This document shows positions 21,091 to 31,790 of a DNA stretch of 64,000 nt, one piece after another. The notes beneath the pieces were generated by a model that saw nothing but the letters and a program-made list of their open reading frames with translations, did not search any database and was not told where the DNA came from. Both the position numbers and the translations under genes were made by a program. Numbering within the stretch: position 1 is the stretch's first letter; every line of letters starts with the position of its first letter. The stretch is from Notospermus geniculatus (taxonomy: Eukaryota > Nemertea > Pilidiophora > Heteronemertea > Lineidae), in NCBI GenBank assembly GCA_002633025.1, contig NMRB01000856.1:102844-166843 (forward strand), written 5' to 3'.

Positions 21091-21157
21091 GAGTCTACAT
21101 GTATTTGATGTCACAGAGATAAAGTGGAGCCCTCTATAGCCCGTTTTACACAACAAG

Positions 21158-21534
21158 CAGGCCTTTCTGTTTAAGGCGTGCTAAAGCACCTGCACACCAT
21201 CACACACCTAAAATCTAATCGAGGTGTGCCAAAAAATGCACCCCTTGTACTTAATGCAATTTGAATTTTGCACGCCTTGCATGCAGGATAAGGACAGAGA
21301 GTGACTAGTGTTAAGCAGGAATAGATAGGCTGGGTTACAACCCTCCACCAAGTGTGAGTATATACAGTGATAAGACATTCAATGACAAGTGATAACAAAC
21401 AAAACATGGAAAAATGTAGCATTATTATTTAGGTGGAAGAATTGTTGGATGAAAAAAAGCACGCCTAGGGGTAAAGGCGAGAGTTGAGAGGTGTTTTTTT
21501 TGGCACCCCTGTGTTTTTTACAGGAAAAGGCCTG
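21158..21534. mobile_element. CAGGCCTTT element, 377 bp, 6-bp TSD
   Basis: CAGGCCTTTCTGT at the left; the right end reads CAGGCCTTTTCCTGT on the reverse strand. AACAAG flanks both ends, while copy 2 has a single ACACAACAAGTTTTC at about 34099-34113. Sub-terminal GGTG(C/T)GCCAAAAAA-type repeats occur. It is non-autonomous. Confidence 0.8.
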
Positions 21535-21574
21535 AACAAGTTTTCAACCATGCTCGACCCTGGTGGTATTATGG

Positions 21575-21720
21575 GAAACTTTCCTGTCGTTAGAGGCCAC
21601 CATCAGTTAGCGGGCGTAGGACGTCATAAATCTAACATCACAGATATAGCCCACGACCTCATGTCGTTATGGATAACATTGTGGCGGCATGCACTTTATT
21701 TTAGCACTGAAGAATGATTT
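21575..21720. mobile_element. TTAGAGGCCACC-family MITE, left half
   Basis: ACTTTCCTGTCGTTAGAGGCCACC followed by GACGTCATAAA and CACAGATATAGCCCACG matches the left half of 46998-47402. Copy 2 is at about 34145-34290. Confidence 0.5.
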
Positions 21721-22373
21721 TGCCGGCATCAAGTTTTGGGTCTCTAAATGGTCCTGTGATAATTCTGCCATATCAGAACGCTGGCTTGTCGCAGTTGGCA
21801 GTGCTACATTGTATGAATCAGTACAATGATATTGGCATATGAATTTAATCGTGTGTCTGTCGCAGATATTTGGCGTCTAAAGTTTAAATTAAGCGTGCGC
21901 CATCAGAGACAGCTCTATAGTGCGATTTTGCTTCATTTTGACAACATTTCACATGATTTCAAAGGTTAAATCGTAACGTAGAGCACCGCGCCTCGATGAT
22001 GATGATGATGAAAAATGATCCGTGTTATGATTGGCCATATCAAGATTGTAGTCTCAACTTCACTTCATAAAGGAGGAGATGTGTACGTGAATCCAGCGTC
22101 AGTCGTGACAGTAAATAGCCTTCTCACGATTACCATGGCGATCATTACTTCCTGTCTTCTGCTGTTGCTTAGTAACGCTGCACGGTGCCATGATGCGCTG
22201 CGATAGATTTGCAAACCTTCCTCATTTATATTTCGATGTGAGTTATTCGTATGAGTTTAGAAATAAGAATTTCAGTTTGTGTTGTGTCTGAGTTCATTGA
22301 TGGGCCACCTGGTGGCAGCACCTGTCCTGTAGCCTCAGTTTGACGATTTCTTTCTATCGTTTCAGATCTAGAA

Positions 22374-25029
22374 ATGGGAGATTCGACGGTCATGACGCAT
22401 TCAAACTCCTCGCAAGGAGATTATGACTACCTGATTAAGTTTCTTGCTTTAGGTAGGTGGCGCCACTCCTAGGATCGGATTAATAACTGAAGGCCACTTG
22501 GATGGGGTCTTTTACTTGCCCTTGCAAAGACACAAGGTACAAGGCACCATGGCTTACTGTCCCATCAGCCAATCATACTCGACAGTGAGTAACAGATATT
22601 CTGATTGGTTCCGATGATTTTGCACTCGACAATGTTGTAAAACGGCCTAGATTTATCGCTGTGTGTTCTTCTCTTCATCGCCAGGTGATTCCGGTGTCGG
22701 CAAGACGAGTTTTCTCTACCAGTACACGGACGGAACGTTCAACAATAGATTTATCTCAACAGTCGGAATAGACTTTAGAGAAAAACGCATTGTGAGTATG
22801 GTGACCTCCACCCCATAATTAATATGTATCAAAATCTGGAACCAAATAAAGTTAAAACCTCCCTCAGCGGACACCTACTATATTGAGGACGTCAAAGTTT
22901 GGTTCCTAATTGCACTCAGCCAACAGAACATCTCTATAAAGATATGAAAGTTCAGTCCCAAACTGTTTGTTTCTTTTTTGACCCCTGTAATCAGGACACC
23001 TCTCAATTCAGGACAGCATGGGTCAGCCTCAAGGGTGTCCTCAATAGAGAGGTTGTGGTGTGTAATGTCACCTCCTCTCCATCCCCCATAGTCTTCATAC
23101 GCTCGCACACAAAATGCGAGGTAAAAGCCCATGTTGTTGGAGAATGTTTAGTATCCGTGACAACGCCGCGTGGATTCAAACCCACGATTTCTCGGTCTTG
23201 TTGCCTGCACTCAACACTGCACCATACTCTCCCATTTTAATGTTTCAATAAATTTTTATAATGATTGGATTCCAGGTCCACCGCGCCCCGGCAATCGACG
23301 GCACAGTTGGTCGAAGTCAAAGAATACATTTACAACTGTGGGACACAGCTGGTCAGGAAAGGTAAGATCCCTCTTCTGGGGACCTCCTTGGTGGGGAACA
23401 CTCCTTGTTGGGGAATCTCCTTGTTGGGGAATCTCCTTGTTGGAGAAAATCCTTGTTGGGGAACCTCCTTGTTGGGCACCTCCTTGTTGGGGAACCTCCT
23501 TGTTAGGGAACCTCATTGTTGGGGAACCTCCTTGCTGGAGGTCCTCCTTGTTGGAGACCTCCTTGCTTAGGGACCTCCGGTTCATGAGTTAAAAGAACCT
23601 GTCACTTTGATTATTTTCATGTTTATTTCTCATTTTCAGATTTCGTAGTTTAACGACGGCGTTTTTCCGTGATGCGATGGGGTTCTTATTACTCTTTGAC
23701 TTGACCAGCGAAACCTCGTTCATGAACACAAGAAATTGGATCTCCCAACTCCAGTTGCATGCATACTGTGATAACCCAGATATTGTGTTGTGTGGGAATA
23801 AGGCAGACTTGGAAGATCAGAGACAGGTGTCAGAGGAACGAGCGAAGGAAATGGCGGAAAAATACGGGTAGGGGACGACTTTACGAATATTGCGGGGATT
23901 TTCGTCTAAATCAGCTTATTCAATCTTCGACAATCATCTCTGTTTTGAGAATTAGGAACTAATTTAGAATCCCTGGAATAAGCCACATTGTACAGTAGGA
24001 TTTCCATTGTGTGCTGTGAAGCCCGTCATTTCCATTGTTTGCTGTGGAGCCCGTCATTTCCATTGTGTGCTGTGGAGCCCGTCATTTCCATTGTGTGCTG
24101 TGAAGCCCGTCATTTCTGATCGGTTCAGTTTGTCAGAGTGGTCAAGTGGAAACCTCTACTGCCTGTCACCACTAATGTCCAGGGTTCGATTCCTCCTCTG
24201 GCCCAGTGCTAATATGATAGTGAGGGCAACTCTCGGCATACAATATAGTTTCCTCCATCGCTCTCACTGGTTTCCTCCTGTATACAAATTGTCATACATT
24301 GTCTAAAGACACAATAATGAGCTACTCTCCATTCTAGTTCCGATTGGCGCGAGGTTTATCAACGATAGCTCCGCAACGGCTGGGCCGATTTTGATGAAAC
24401 ATACGTCAATCGACTTGTCTTTCTTGGAGGTACAGCCATCATCACTGTCATTTTCCCGAAAAACGTGACAGAAAAAAGTTCTTTCACAAATCACAGTTCG
24501 TGTTTACGGCCAAAATGGTGGCCATTTTGAAATGATGCAATGCATCGTGCACGTGTAAACCGCACTGAACAGCATAGCGAAATGAAATGGATTTTGAGAA
24601 AAGGATCCGTTATGTCGGCCTTATGCGGAAAATGAAGATAGCAGAAAGATACCGGCAAGAAAGAAAAGTCAATTGATGTATGCTATGTTGAATTTGACCC
24701 AGCTGTTGTGGAGATATCGGCTGAAAACCTCGCGCCACGGGGATAAAACCTCGCGCCACGGGGATCTGGAATGAACTGTAAGTTACAGCTTTCCATTCAG
24801 TATTCTAACCGAAAGTATAAATCTTTTGTTTCCTTCCAGGCTCCCATACTTTGAGACAAGCGCAGCGACGGGTCAAAACGTTACCAAGGCGATGGAATGT
24901 CTGCTTGAACACGTCATGATACGGATGGAACGATGTATCGATAAGTCCCACCTCCCCGGCGTGCGACAAAATCAAAAAATATCAGATGCTGATCAAGCTG
25001 GACATGACAATAATAAATGTGCGTGTTAA
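22374..25029 (+). CDS. RAB27: RAB27-type small GTPase, copy 1
   Basis: Five exons, 22366(ATG 22374)-22452, 22685-22791, 23276-23361, 23640-23867 and 24840-25029, join in frame with GT-AG introns to give 229 residues from the internal Met. The protein has the P-loop GDSGVGKT, switch I with [16 protein letters not shown], the guanine-specificity motif GNKADL and ETSA. The RAB27-specific stretch of extra residues between switch I and WDTAGQE and the block ATAFF-like [19 protein letters not shown] are present. It ends KCAC, a CXC-type geranylgeranylation signal. RAB27 proteins dock and release lysosome-related and secretory granules. An extra mini-exon at 20695 may add an N-terminus. Introns hold VNTRs, a SINE and a long-TIR element. 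An AATAAA lies at 25433-25438. Copy 2 at 34934-37955 appears to encode the same protein. Confidence 0.95.
23365..23582. repeat. 16-bp minisatellite CCTCCTTGTTGGGGAA in RAB27 intron
   Basis: About 12 units of a 16-bp repeat start 4 bp after the exon donor at 23361. Copy 2 (36311-36478) has fewer units. It is a VNTR. Confidence 0.85.
24001..24113. repeat. 28-bp VNTR in RAB27 intron
   Basis: Four units of TTTCCATTGTGTGCTGTG followed by (A/G)AGCCCGTCA. Copy 2 (36899-37039) has five. Confidence 0.85.
24125..24300 (+). mobile_element. tRNA-derived SINE in RAB27 intron
   Basis: A box GAGTGGTCAAGTGGAAACC, B box GGGTTCGATTCC and tail CACTGGTTTCCTCCTG. Duplicate at 37046-37225. Confidence 0.6.
24325..24780. 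mobile_element. Long-TIR element (about 450 bp) in RAB27 intron
   Basis: The first 90-100 bp (TTGGCGCGAGGTTTATCAACG...GACTTGTCTTTCTT) pair imperfectly with the last 100 bp (AAGAAAGAAAAGTCAATTGA...AACCTCGCGCCACGGG). The right end has a 20-bp duplication. Duplicate at 37245-37705; a partial relative is at 40340-40500. Long TIRs suggest a Mutator-like origin, but no TSD was seen. Confidence 0.55.
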
Positions 25030-25217
25030 TCAAAATGACGTTACTATGGCAACAGAGGAGTTGGCTATTGTTTAAGTGTTGCTATGGCGATTCCATGTTT
25101 GGAGTCTCGTTGGTTTCTTCATTGACAAAAACCTGTGATTTCTTGTTTTAGAAACGGCTTCTGCTTCTGAGAGTGTCAGGCGGCCTCGTGGACTGACACA
25201 AGTTAAAGATATGTTAA

Positions 25218-25640
25218 TATTGGTTCTGTTACTATGGTGATGCAGCTGTTGCTAATGGATAATACAGTTTCTACGGTGATACAGCTGTGACTAGTCTGCA
25301 TCTCTTTCCGTTGTGATACAGCTTTTCTTCATTGGACCAAGCTTCATGTGGTGATACAGCTGTCAGTGGTGATACAGCTGTCACTGGTGATACAGCTGTC
25401 ACTGGTGATACAGCTGTCACTGTTTGCATGGGAATAAAATCAAAAAAATCTTGCTGATCAAATATTCGAAGGTGATAAAGTTGTCTTCTTTGTCTGTGGT
25501 GACACAGCTATTACTGAATTGGAATGCATCACCATGGTGATACAGCTGTTACTATGGTGATACAGCTGTTACGGATGACATTGCTTGGTGACAGAGCTGT
25601 TTGCAGCTGTTATTTCCTGTCTCATATTGCACTAGTGATA
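25218..25640. repeat. Minisatellite of GTGATACAGCTGTNAC units (E-box array)
   Basis: More than ten copies of GATACAGCTGT or close variants recur at 16-18 bp within tight runs and more loosely elsewhere. Each contains the palindromic E-box CAGCTG. It lies in the 3' flank or UTR of RAB27. Copy 2 at 38145-38555 has fewer and slightly different units. Confidence 0.8.
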
Positions 25641-25755
25641 CAGCTGTTTATACTCATGTAAACATGGTTATGGCATTGACGAAGCTTACATTGCTTCTGC
25701 AGCTATTTTTGTGGGTGAAACACAAAAACATATGACATTGATGATCAACATTTTT

Positions 25756-26060
25756 AGCTCACCGGGGTGAGCTATTGCGATGGTGGTGTGTCCGTCGTCC
25801 GTCGTCGTCGTTGTCCGTTAGCAGGGCACGTTTTGTAACCGCTGGAGCTATTGATCTGAAACTTGGTACATATATACCCCTAGGTCAGATGACCTACGAC
25901 ACCAAGTTTCGGTTCGATTCGACTCTCAGCTTGGCCACCAGGTGGCGGAAACCAAAAACACAAAAAGTGCAATAACTCCTGAACTAATATGAGGTACGTC
26001 CGCAGCTGGGCTAAATTCCCACAAAGTACCGTGTCTTATACAATAACACATACCCGGTTT
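25756..26060. repeat. Interspersed repeat (GAGCTATTGCGATGGTGGTG family), copy 1 only
   Basis: AGCTCACCGGGGTGAGCTATTG, then GTCCGTCGTCCGTCGTCGTCG and a region ending CCACCAGGTGGCGG. This resembles widespread marine-invertebrate interspersed repeats that start near GAGCTA and carry CGTCGTCC arrays (recalled, not searched). Identity to copy 2 stops exactly at its start. Confidence 0.5.
25935..25948 (+). promoter_or_regulatory. CTCF-like motif
   Basis: CCACCAGGTGGCGG matches the published CTCF core CCASYAGRKGGCRS at every position. It lies inside a dispersed repeat between the two RAB27 segments. A 13/14 match on the minus strand lies in RAB27 intron 1 near 22304 and again in copy 2. Binding is not shown. 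Confidence 0.35.
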
Positions 26061-26245
26061 ACCGGGTACTAAAGCTAGTGTGTATATATATCTCATGTAA
26101 ATAATATGTGTTCATTCCCACTGAAGATTTCCAAGAGGAATGAAAGCGCTATGGGACATTAAAATATATATAATGAGAATTTCAGCCTAAGTTACATTTT
26201 TTTCCAAATATTTTATCTCCACACTTTTTATTTCAACTATTTCAA

Positions 26246-26408
26246 TATGTCTTAGTTTTATAGACACCCAAAGTGAGATCTATAAAACTAAAGACCTAAG
26301 ACCTAAGACTCTATAAAACTAAGACCTATAAGACTCTGAATGTCTTAGTTTTATAGGTCTTAGTTTTATAGAGTCTTAGGTCTTAGGTCTTAGTTTTATA
26401 GACACCCA
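26246..26408. repeat. Palindromic repeat of TCTTAGTTTTATAG
   Basis: GTCTTAGTTTTATAGACACCCA at both ends, and in between alternating direct and inverted AAGACCTAAGACCTAAGACT/AGTCTTAGGTCTTAGGTCTT, form a long imperfect hairpin. Confidence 0.65.
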
Positions 26409-26667
26409 ATAGAAGCAAGTTCTACCCTTAGTTTTTTATGCCTTAGAAATCAAATGAGCTGATTAATTATCTGAGATGTTGGGGTCATGGTGATATCGAT
26501 GTTCGATATCACAAAATTTGATATTTTGAGATAACTTGCCACATTGCCAACTGATCAACATGAAACAAGTCTTAATTCATGCCTGCTTACCCAAGGACAG
26601 GACTGTGTTAAAATTCTCAGCCGCATGTGTCCGGGTGATTGAGATATCATGAGATTTTGATACTTTC

Positions 26668-26935
26668 AAACTTGACAATTTGAAATATCTCTGCCCGTGG
26701 TTGAGGTAGAGACATGATATCACCCATACTTAGGTTACTGAGCATGCCCATTTCGATTATGCAATGACCTTGATGATCAGGTCAAGGTCAAACTTGATAA
26801 TTTGAAATGTCTCTGTCTGTGGTAGCAGTAGAGGTTTGATAACACCCATATATATTAGGTCATTTTGGATGCCAATTTCGATTATGCAATGACCCTGATG
26901 ATCATAGGTAAAGGTCAAGGTCAGAGGTCAAGGTG
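26668..26935. repeat. Two tandem units of about 120 bp
   Basis: AACTTGA(C/T)AATTTGAAAT.TCTCTG ... TTTCGATTATGCAATGACC occurs at 26669-26789 and 26790-26910 with moderate divergence. Confidence 0.65.
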
Positions 26936-27129
26936 AAATTTCCCAAAGAACTGATAAACAATGAAACTCACTGAACAGACAGTGGATAGTATGACCTATA
27001 GTACAGTAGAGACCCCTATTATCGAGAGGTTGAAGTATATTCTGGATAGCCCCATTTGTTACACTTCTGAGTCTCCTTCAAAAATTGTTAATATTTGGAA
27101 CGATTCATTTTGAAAGAACACAGGGGTGT

Positions 27130-27325
27130 CAAGTAAAGTTTTGGCAAAACGGGATTTGGCGAAATGGGAATTTGGCAAATAGGGAATTTGGCGAAACGGG
27201 AATTTGGCAAAATGGGATTTTGGCCAAATGGGAATTTGGCAAATTGGGAATTTGGCCAAATGGGGAATTTGGCGAAATGGGATTTGGCAAAATGGGATTT
27301 GGCGAAATGGGAAGTCACCCAGATT
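27130..27325. repeat. 18-bp minisatellite GGGAATTTGGCAAAAT
   Basis: About ten units of (G)GGAATTTGGC(G/A)AAA(C/T)G are mostly 18 bp apart. Because the period is a multiple of three, frames stay open on both strands. No sign of a gene. Confidence 0.8.
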
Positions 27326-27512
27326 TCTATCCGTTAGTACATGTATAAGGATCCGTGATAAGTCACTGATCTCAACCTCCCTATTGCCCAGTCCAGACCG
27401 AAACGTGTAGGTTCATAGTCTGAAGGGGATCAAAATCATACAAGTTTCTTATGCTGAATACACACAGTAGAGCTATACATGAACTGATGAACCCAATGTT
27501 CAGTCACACATC

Positions 27513-27658
27513 TAAAGCTGCATTTAGCTGACACGCGGAATGCGGTATAGGGCCGCGGAATCCCCGGCGGAAGCGATTTGTTGTATGCGAAATGCATTGA
27601 ACTTTCCGCTTACCGCGTTCCGCAATCCGCATACCGCGTGCAGCTAAATCCAGCTTTA
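27513..27658. mobile_element. MITE with TAAAGCTG.ATTTAGCTG TIRs, 146 bp
   Basis: TAAAGCTGCATTTAGCTG pairs with CAGCTAAATCCAGCTTTA. Inner CGCGGAATGCGGTAT/ATACCGCGTG-like arms also pair. Confidence 0.68.
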
Positions 27659-27767
27659 TTCTGTAAACCACACAACAAGGTCCAATTACTTTGCCATTCA
27701 AACCACCATCGGGCAGGTTTATTCCTGTATAAACGCAAAAGGCGGTGACAGACTAGTGCGTACGCGA

Positions 27768-27843
27768 CGCGTTTTCTTTTGTGTTTTTGCGCTCCACTGC
27801 ACATGGTGCTCAGTAGTGCTGAAAACACAAAAGAAAACGCTTA
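27768..27843. repeat. Inverted repeat with GCGTTTTCTTTTGTGTTTT arms
   Basis: GCGTTTTCTTTTGTGTTTT and AAAACACAAAAGAAAACGC are perfect 19-bp arms around a loop of about 37 bp. Confidence 0.7.
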
Positions 27844-28128
27844 GCTTTGCGCGGCGTCAGTATAAGGAAAGTGAGGGGATCTGGATAGAGGAGGAAGATT
27901 AGCCGCCAAAAGAAGGCTAAAATACACTAAAATATCCCTATTTCCGGGATATGCACAGAAAACCCTTATTTCGGTGTGTTTTGTGGGGAATCGATGACGC
28001 CAATAGTAGTTCTAATTTCTGCCACATGCGCCACCCCTGACGAATCACATTTGAGAACGGCATGGCCACTACCCGTCCTAACATTTGCTAATTTCATAAC
28101 GTAAACGAGTTGGGACGGGCTTCCAGTC

Positions 28129-28428
28129 TAAAAAAAGCTGTATTCCAGTTTGCGGACAACAACCTGGGGACGAGGTTGGTGCGTCCATAGCGCCGCCTAG
28201 CGCCGACCTGTGAAACGCAATGCCAACCAATATGGTGGACTGCCTTCAGAATTGAGAAATTTCGAGGCCAAATTAGCGAGTTTTTCATCTGTTTTGTCGT
28301 CATCTGGGCCAATCTGACAACAAAATTCTTTGTACGTAAAACTGTTTTTTATTCCTCCTCAGTTTTGTTCGATGACTCCGTAAGTTTGGCGAGATATTTA
28401 GCTTCAAAGTGGCATAAGAACAGATGGG
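28129..28428. repeat. Duplicate of 11406-11712, left edge of RAB27 segment 2
   Basis: AAAAAAGCTGTATTCC... joins directly to the RAB27 segment here, without the 11798-13948 insert seen in copy 1. Confidence 0.8.
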
Positions 28429-28781
28429 CTTGTCACTGAGCCTGATGTAAGGGTATACATTGTATGCATGTATCATTGTATGCATTGTATGTACAGAATG
28501 TGTCAAAATGTAACAGGTGTTTTCCCAAAGTTACTGTTGCATGTAACACAGCTAATTTTGGCAACATAGGGGCTTGAGGCGTGCATTGCACAGGGGGGTT
28601 GTGTTTCCGACTCACTGTACTCAGGAGCATGCCAAGGTAGGGAGAGGCCTACCCCGGTAACATAAATAACAACAAACCCTGGTCTATGCCGGCCTAGGCC
28701 TACCGATCTTTTTTGCAGGCTTACCATTCAGGCCTTAATTTAGAAGCAGGAGGCATCAGTATTGTCTGCCGATGTAACATC

Positions 28782-29084
28782 CAGGGTTTCCGCCAGAGGG
28801 TAAAATGGGTAAAATTCCGTACCCTTAAATTTTTCCAGGGTACGGATCCGTACCCTCAAAAATGTTGGGTAACCATTTTTCTATGACATGCCGGATGAAA
28901 CCAAACAATCGGCATGACCGGCACGGGGATTTTATGCTTCAAAATACGCGTAAAATGGCACCAAACATCGTTTAAACCTTTTTAAAAAATTTTTAAAAAT
29001 TTCAAAAAATTTTTTTCAAAAATTTTTTTTTTCAAAAAATTTTTTTGGGTCCGTACCCTTTTTTTTTTTCTGGCGGAAACCCTG
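28782..29084. mobile_element. CAGGGTTTCCGCCAG MITE (duplicate of 14301)
   Basis: Same insertion, same ACATC TSD. Confidence 0.8.
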
Positions 29085-29221
29085 ACATCTGCCAGTGTTT
29101 TTATCTATCGTTGTTCCCCCTTATTATATTGTTCAGGAAACGCTGTCACTGACAGTGCCAGATAGATCGACAAATTTCTCCGTGTGCCCTCTATTGTCAA
29201 GTTGCAACTTATTCCGTCAGG

Positions 29222-29431
29222 CAATAGAGGCCTTGCATATGACGTCACAAGCCGCCACGCTGGGGGACACATGCTTCAGAGGCGCAGCGAACTGAGCCGT
29301 GCATGTCCCAATGACGTTAACGTCAAACAATAGCGTGGCGCACTTCACATCCCGGTCAGCTCACACCTCTGTGCCCTGTGTCCTCCAGCATGGCCGCCAG
29401 TGTGGATGACGTCATTGCAAAGCCTCTATAG
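29222..29431. mobile_element. CAATAGAGGC/TGACGTCA MITE (duplicate of 14741)
   Basis: Same insertion as in copy 1, with a few substitutions. Confidence 0.55.
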
Positions 29432-30707
29432 GAGGGAAACACTCACAGATGGGGTACACCCCTCATACCTACATAGGCCTACATGTAGGTTGAAACATAT
29501 TTGACTGGCTGTGGGCTGGCCTACAATTTTTACCAGCTATCTATTTCAGTGACACTTTTTTGATATTGTGTGTTATACATGATACATGTATATTGTGTCA
29601 TTCATAAATCGGCATCATAATTGCGCAGTAATTCACGTAATGAGTAAAACTACCCCTCATTAGTGTGTACATTGTGTATATTTCACGTCATTTTAGCAAC
29701 TCTGTTCTCGTGGCCTCTTTCTGGTCAACTCGTAGTCTCTGTTGACAGATACATGTACGTTCCTCTGTTGTATTCACGATAAAAAAAAGAGCATCCATTT
29801 GTTTGTGTATGAACAGTCATCATCTGCAGGTCGCTATGCATCATGGACGGCAGCGGGTACATGTAGGCATCACTGGTACATATGTGACCCGCTCCAGCAA
29901 AAGTAGGCACTTGTCGCAAGTGATCATCACTGTCACCAGTTGTTTGCTCAAATATTATCACTGCTGTTCACGATTGTCAACCTGCAGAGACGTAGGCCTA
30001 CATTTCAGCAATTGTGTAAGGCCACTAACACTTCCCTTGGTTGCGACAAGCGCCTACTTTTGTGCTGGAGCGGCCCATGAAAGTGTATGTCTGAATTTGA
30101 TATCCTGTAATTGGCGTACTTATAATGATTTAGTAAGTACATGTAATATAATGTGTTTGTTTGGCTGATTGTCTAGGATGGGTAGCTGAAATCATTGATG
30201 ATAGTGCCCAGAAATGTAAGTCATGAACATTAAGTTTATGTCCACCTAATATCTTGGATATTCAAGGCTCAAAATAACTTTTTTTACTTGTGTAGCAAAA
30301 TTGCCAATCAAGGGTTCCACTTGATTCGCAATTTTGGTACTTTGTGTAGCAACTTTTTTGTCCATTCAACATGTTCAACAGCGGAAGCCATCTTGCATGG
30401 CTGTTGATGTCAACCTCGCACACAACAACACTCACTCATGCATGGCGAACATACTGTGACTCATGTGTAACAATCATGAATGCGAGGTTTGGTTGGTGTT
30501 GTTACATGTAGTTGCCGATGAACTATGTACTGACTGACTCCTCGACGGCCGCTGCTGGCCAGCCACGGCTGTCTCTACTTGAAAACGATGTGTAGCAATT
30601 TTGCAAATGTACCTCCTCGGCCATATCGCACTTTCTGATTTTTCTGTCGCATGCGATACTGCTTATTTTGAACCTTGATATTTCAAATACTACTGGGTCA
30701 ATTTTAA

Positions 30708-30887
30708 CTCTTTCAGTCCTAGGCAATTTTTCCGCCGCGACTCCCAGATCCTAGGCGATTTTTTTGAGAAGGCAAAAAACTTCAAGATTTTTAAAAAAAC
30801 TACTTTGCCAATCTTATCTTGTCGAAAATTGGGTTTAGGGGTGGAGATTTTGGCAAACGGATATATCCGTCCATAGGACTGAAAGAG
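30708..30887. mobile_element. TTAA-flanked CTCTTTCAGTCC MITE (duplicate of 16237)
   Basis: Same TIRs and TTAA flanks. It is shorter by one internal GGATATAT repeat. Confidence 0.68.
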
Positions 30888-31358
30888 TTAACACAGAGGA
30901 AACCAGGGTACCCATAAAAAATGCACCGTCACCTAACCTACCCCAAATTGACATTTTATGTTTTGATTTCAGATTTTTCCCGCCCCGGCTGTGATGGTCA
31001 ACCATTGATATCAGAAAGATTGGCACCTCAGGTATGTAGCAAGTAAAATTACCAGTCAAAAGGGGGCAGCACGGTCTCATTCCGCAATAGTCTGCTATTT
31101 TCACCAAAACTTTAGGATTCATTTCCCGGATATTTTTCAGTATGTTAAAGATAGATTCAGCCTCTATAGAGGAATGCGGTAGGCGTCTTATCTCTGCATG
31201 ATTCTTCAACCCCTTTTAGGCTGTGTGCCCCCTGCAGGCAAACTGGCAAACCGGCGTGAAGAAAATTTCACTTGCGATGTTGCAAAAGTATTTAACTACT
31301 CTGGAAGCATTGACGTGTACCAACAGAGATTGACCAGCGCTGGTGATCGCACAGCAGT

Positions 31359-31608
31359 CAGGGTTTCCGCCAGAAAATATTGCGAGGGGGGGCTCGCGGG
31401 CCCGGGGGGAGCTCGAGGGGGGTGTCCCCCCTCAACCAAAAAAATTTTGCGATTTTGAACCTTATGCCATTATTTGCACATCACACTTGGTGAAAAACTG
31501 GAACTTTAAATCACTACTCTGCAAAGTTGAGGGGGGCTCAGCCCCCCTTGATGAACTTGAGGAGGGGCCTGAGCCCCCCGGCCCCCCCCCCCTCTGGCGG
31601 AAACCCTG
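31359..31608. mobile_element. CAGGGTTTCCGCCAG MITE (duplicate of 16926)
   Basis: Same GCAGT TSD; homopolymer lengths differ. Confidence 0.8.
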
Positions 31609-31677
31609 GCAGTATGTTTTCATATTTGGCTGCGCGAAGTACATGGAATCCCTGATGAGCGCAGTGTTGGCAAGAAG

Positions 31678-31790
31678 CAGGCCTTGCCGTTTGACGGGCG
31701 CGATTTTGCATGCATGCACCTCGCAAACAATAGAATTTGTATTGTTTGCGAGGTGCATGCAAAATCGCGCCCGTCAAACGGCAAGGCCTG
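31678..31790. mobile_element. Hairpin MITE (duplicate of 17245)
   Basis: Contains one extra TGCA relative to 17245-17353, at a slippage-prone GCATGCATGC. Confidence 0.7.

Larger units (their letters stand above)
13949..25755 (+). repeat. RAB27 segmental copy 1
   Basis: This 11.8 kb segment matches 28429-38663 end to end with high identity. Differences are scattered substitutions, VNTR unit numbers and insertions present in only one copy: 18285-19581, 19972-20146 and 21158-21534 here, and 35492-35871 in copy 2. Confidence 0.92.

Noticed and set aside
23170-23592. Long open frame on plus and minus strand in the RAB27 intron
   Set aside because: Produced by the 16-bp minisatellite; it overlaps the real exon in another frame.
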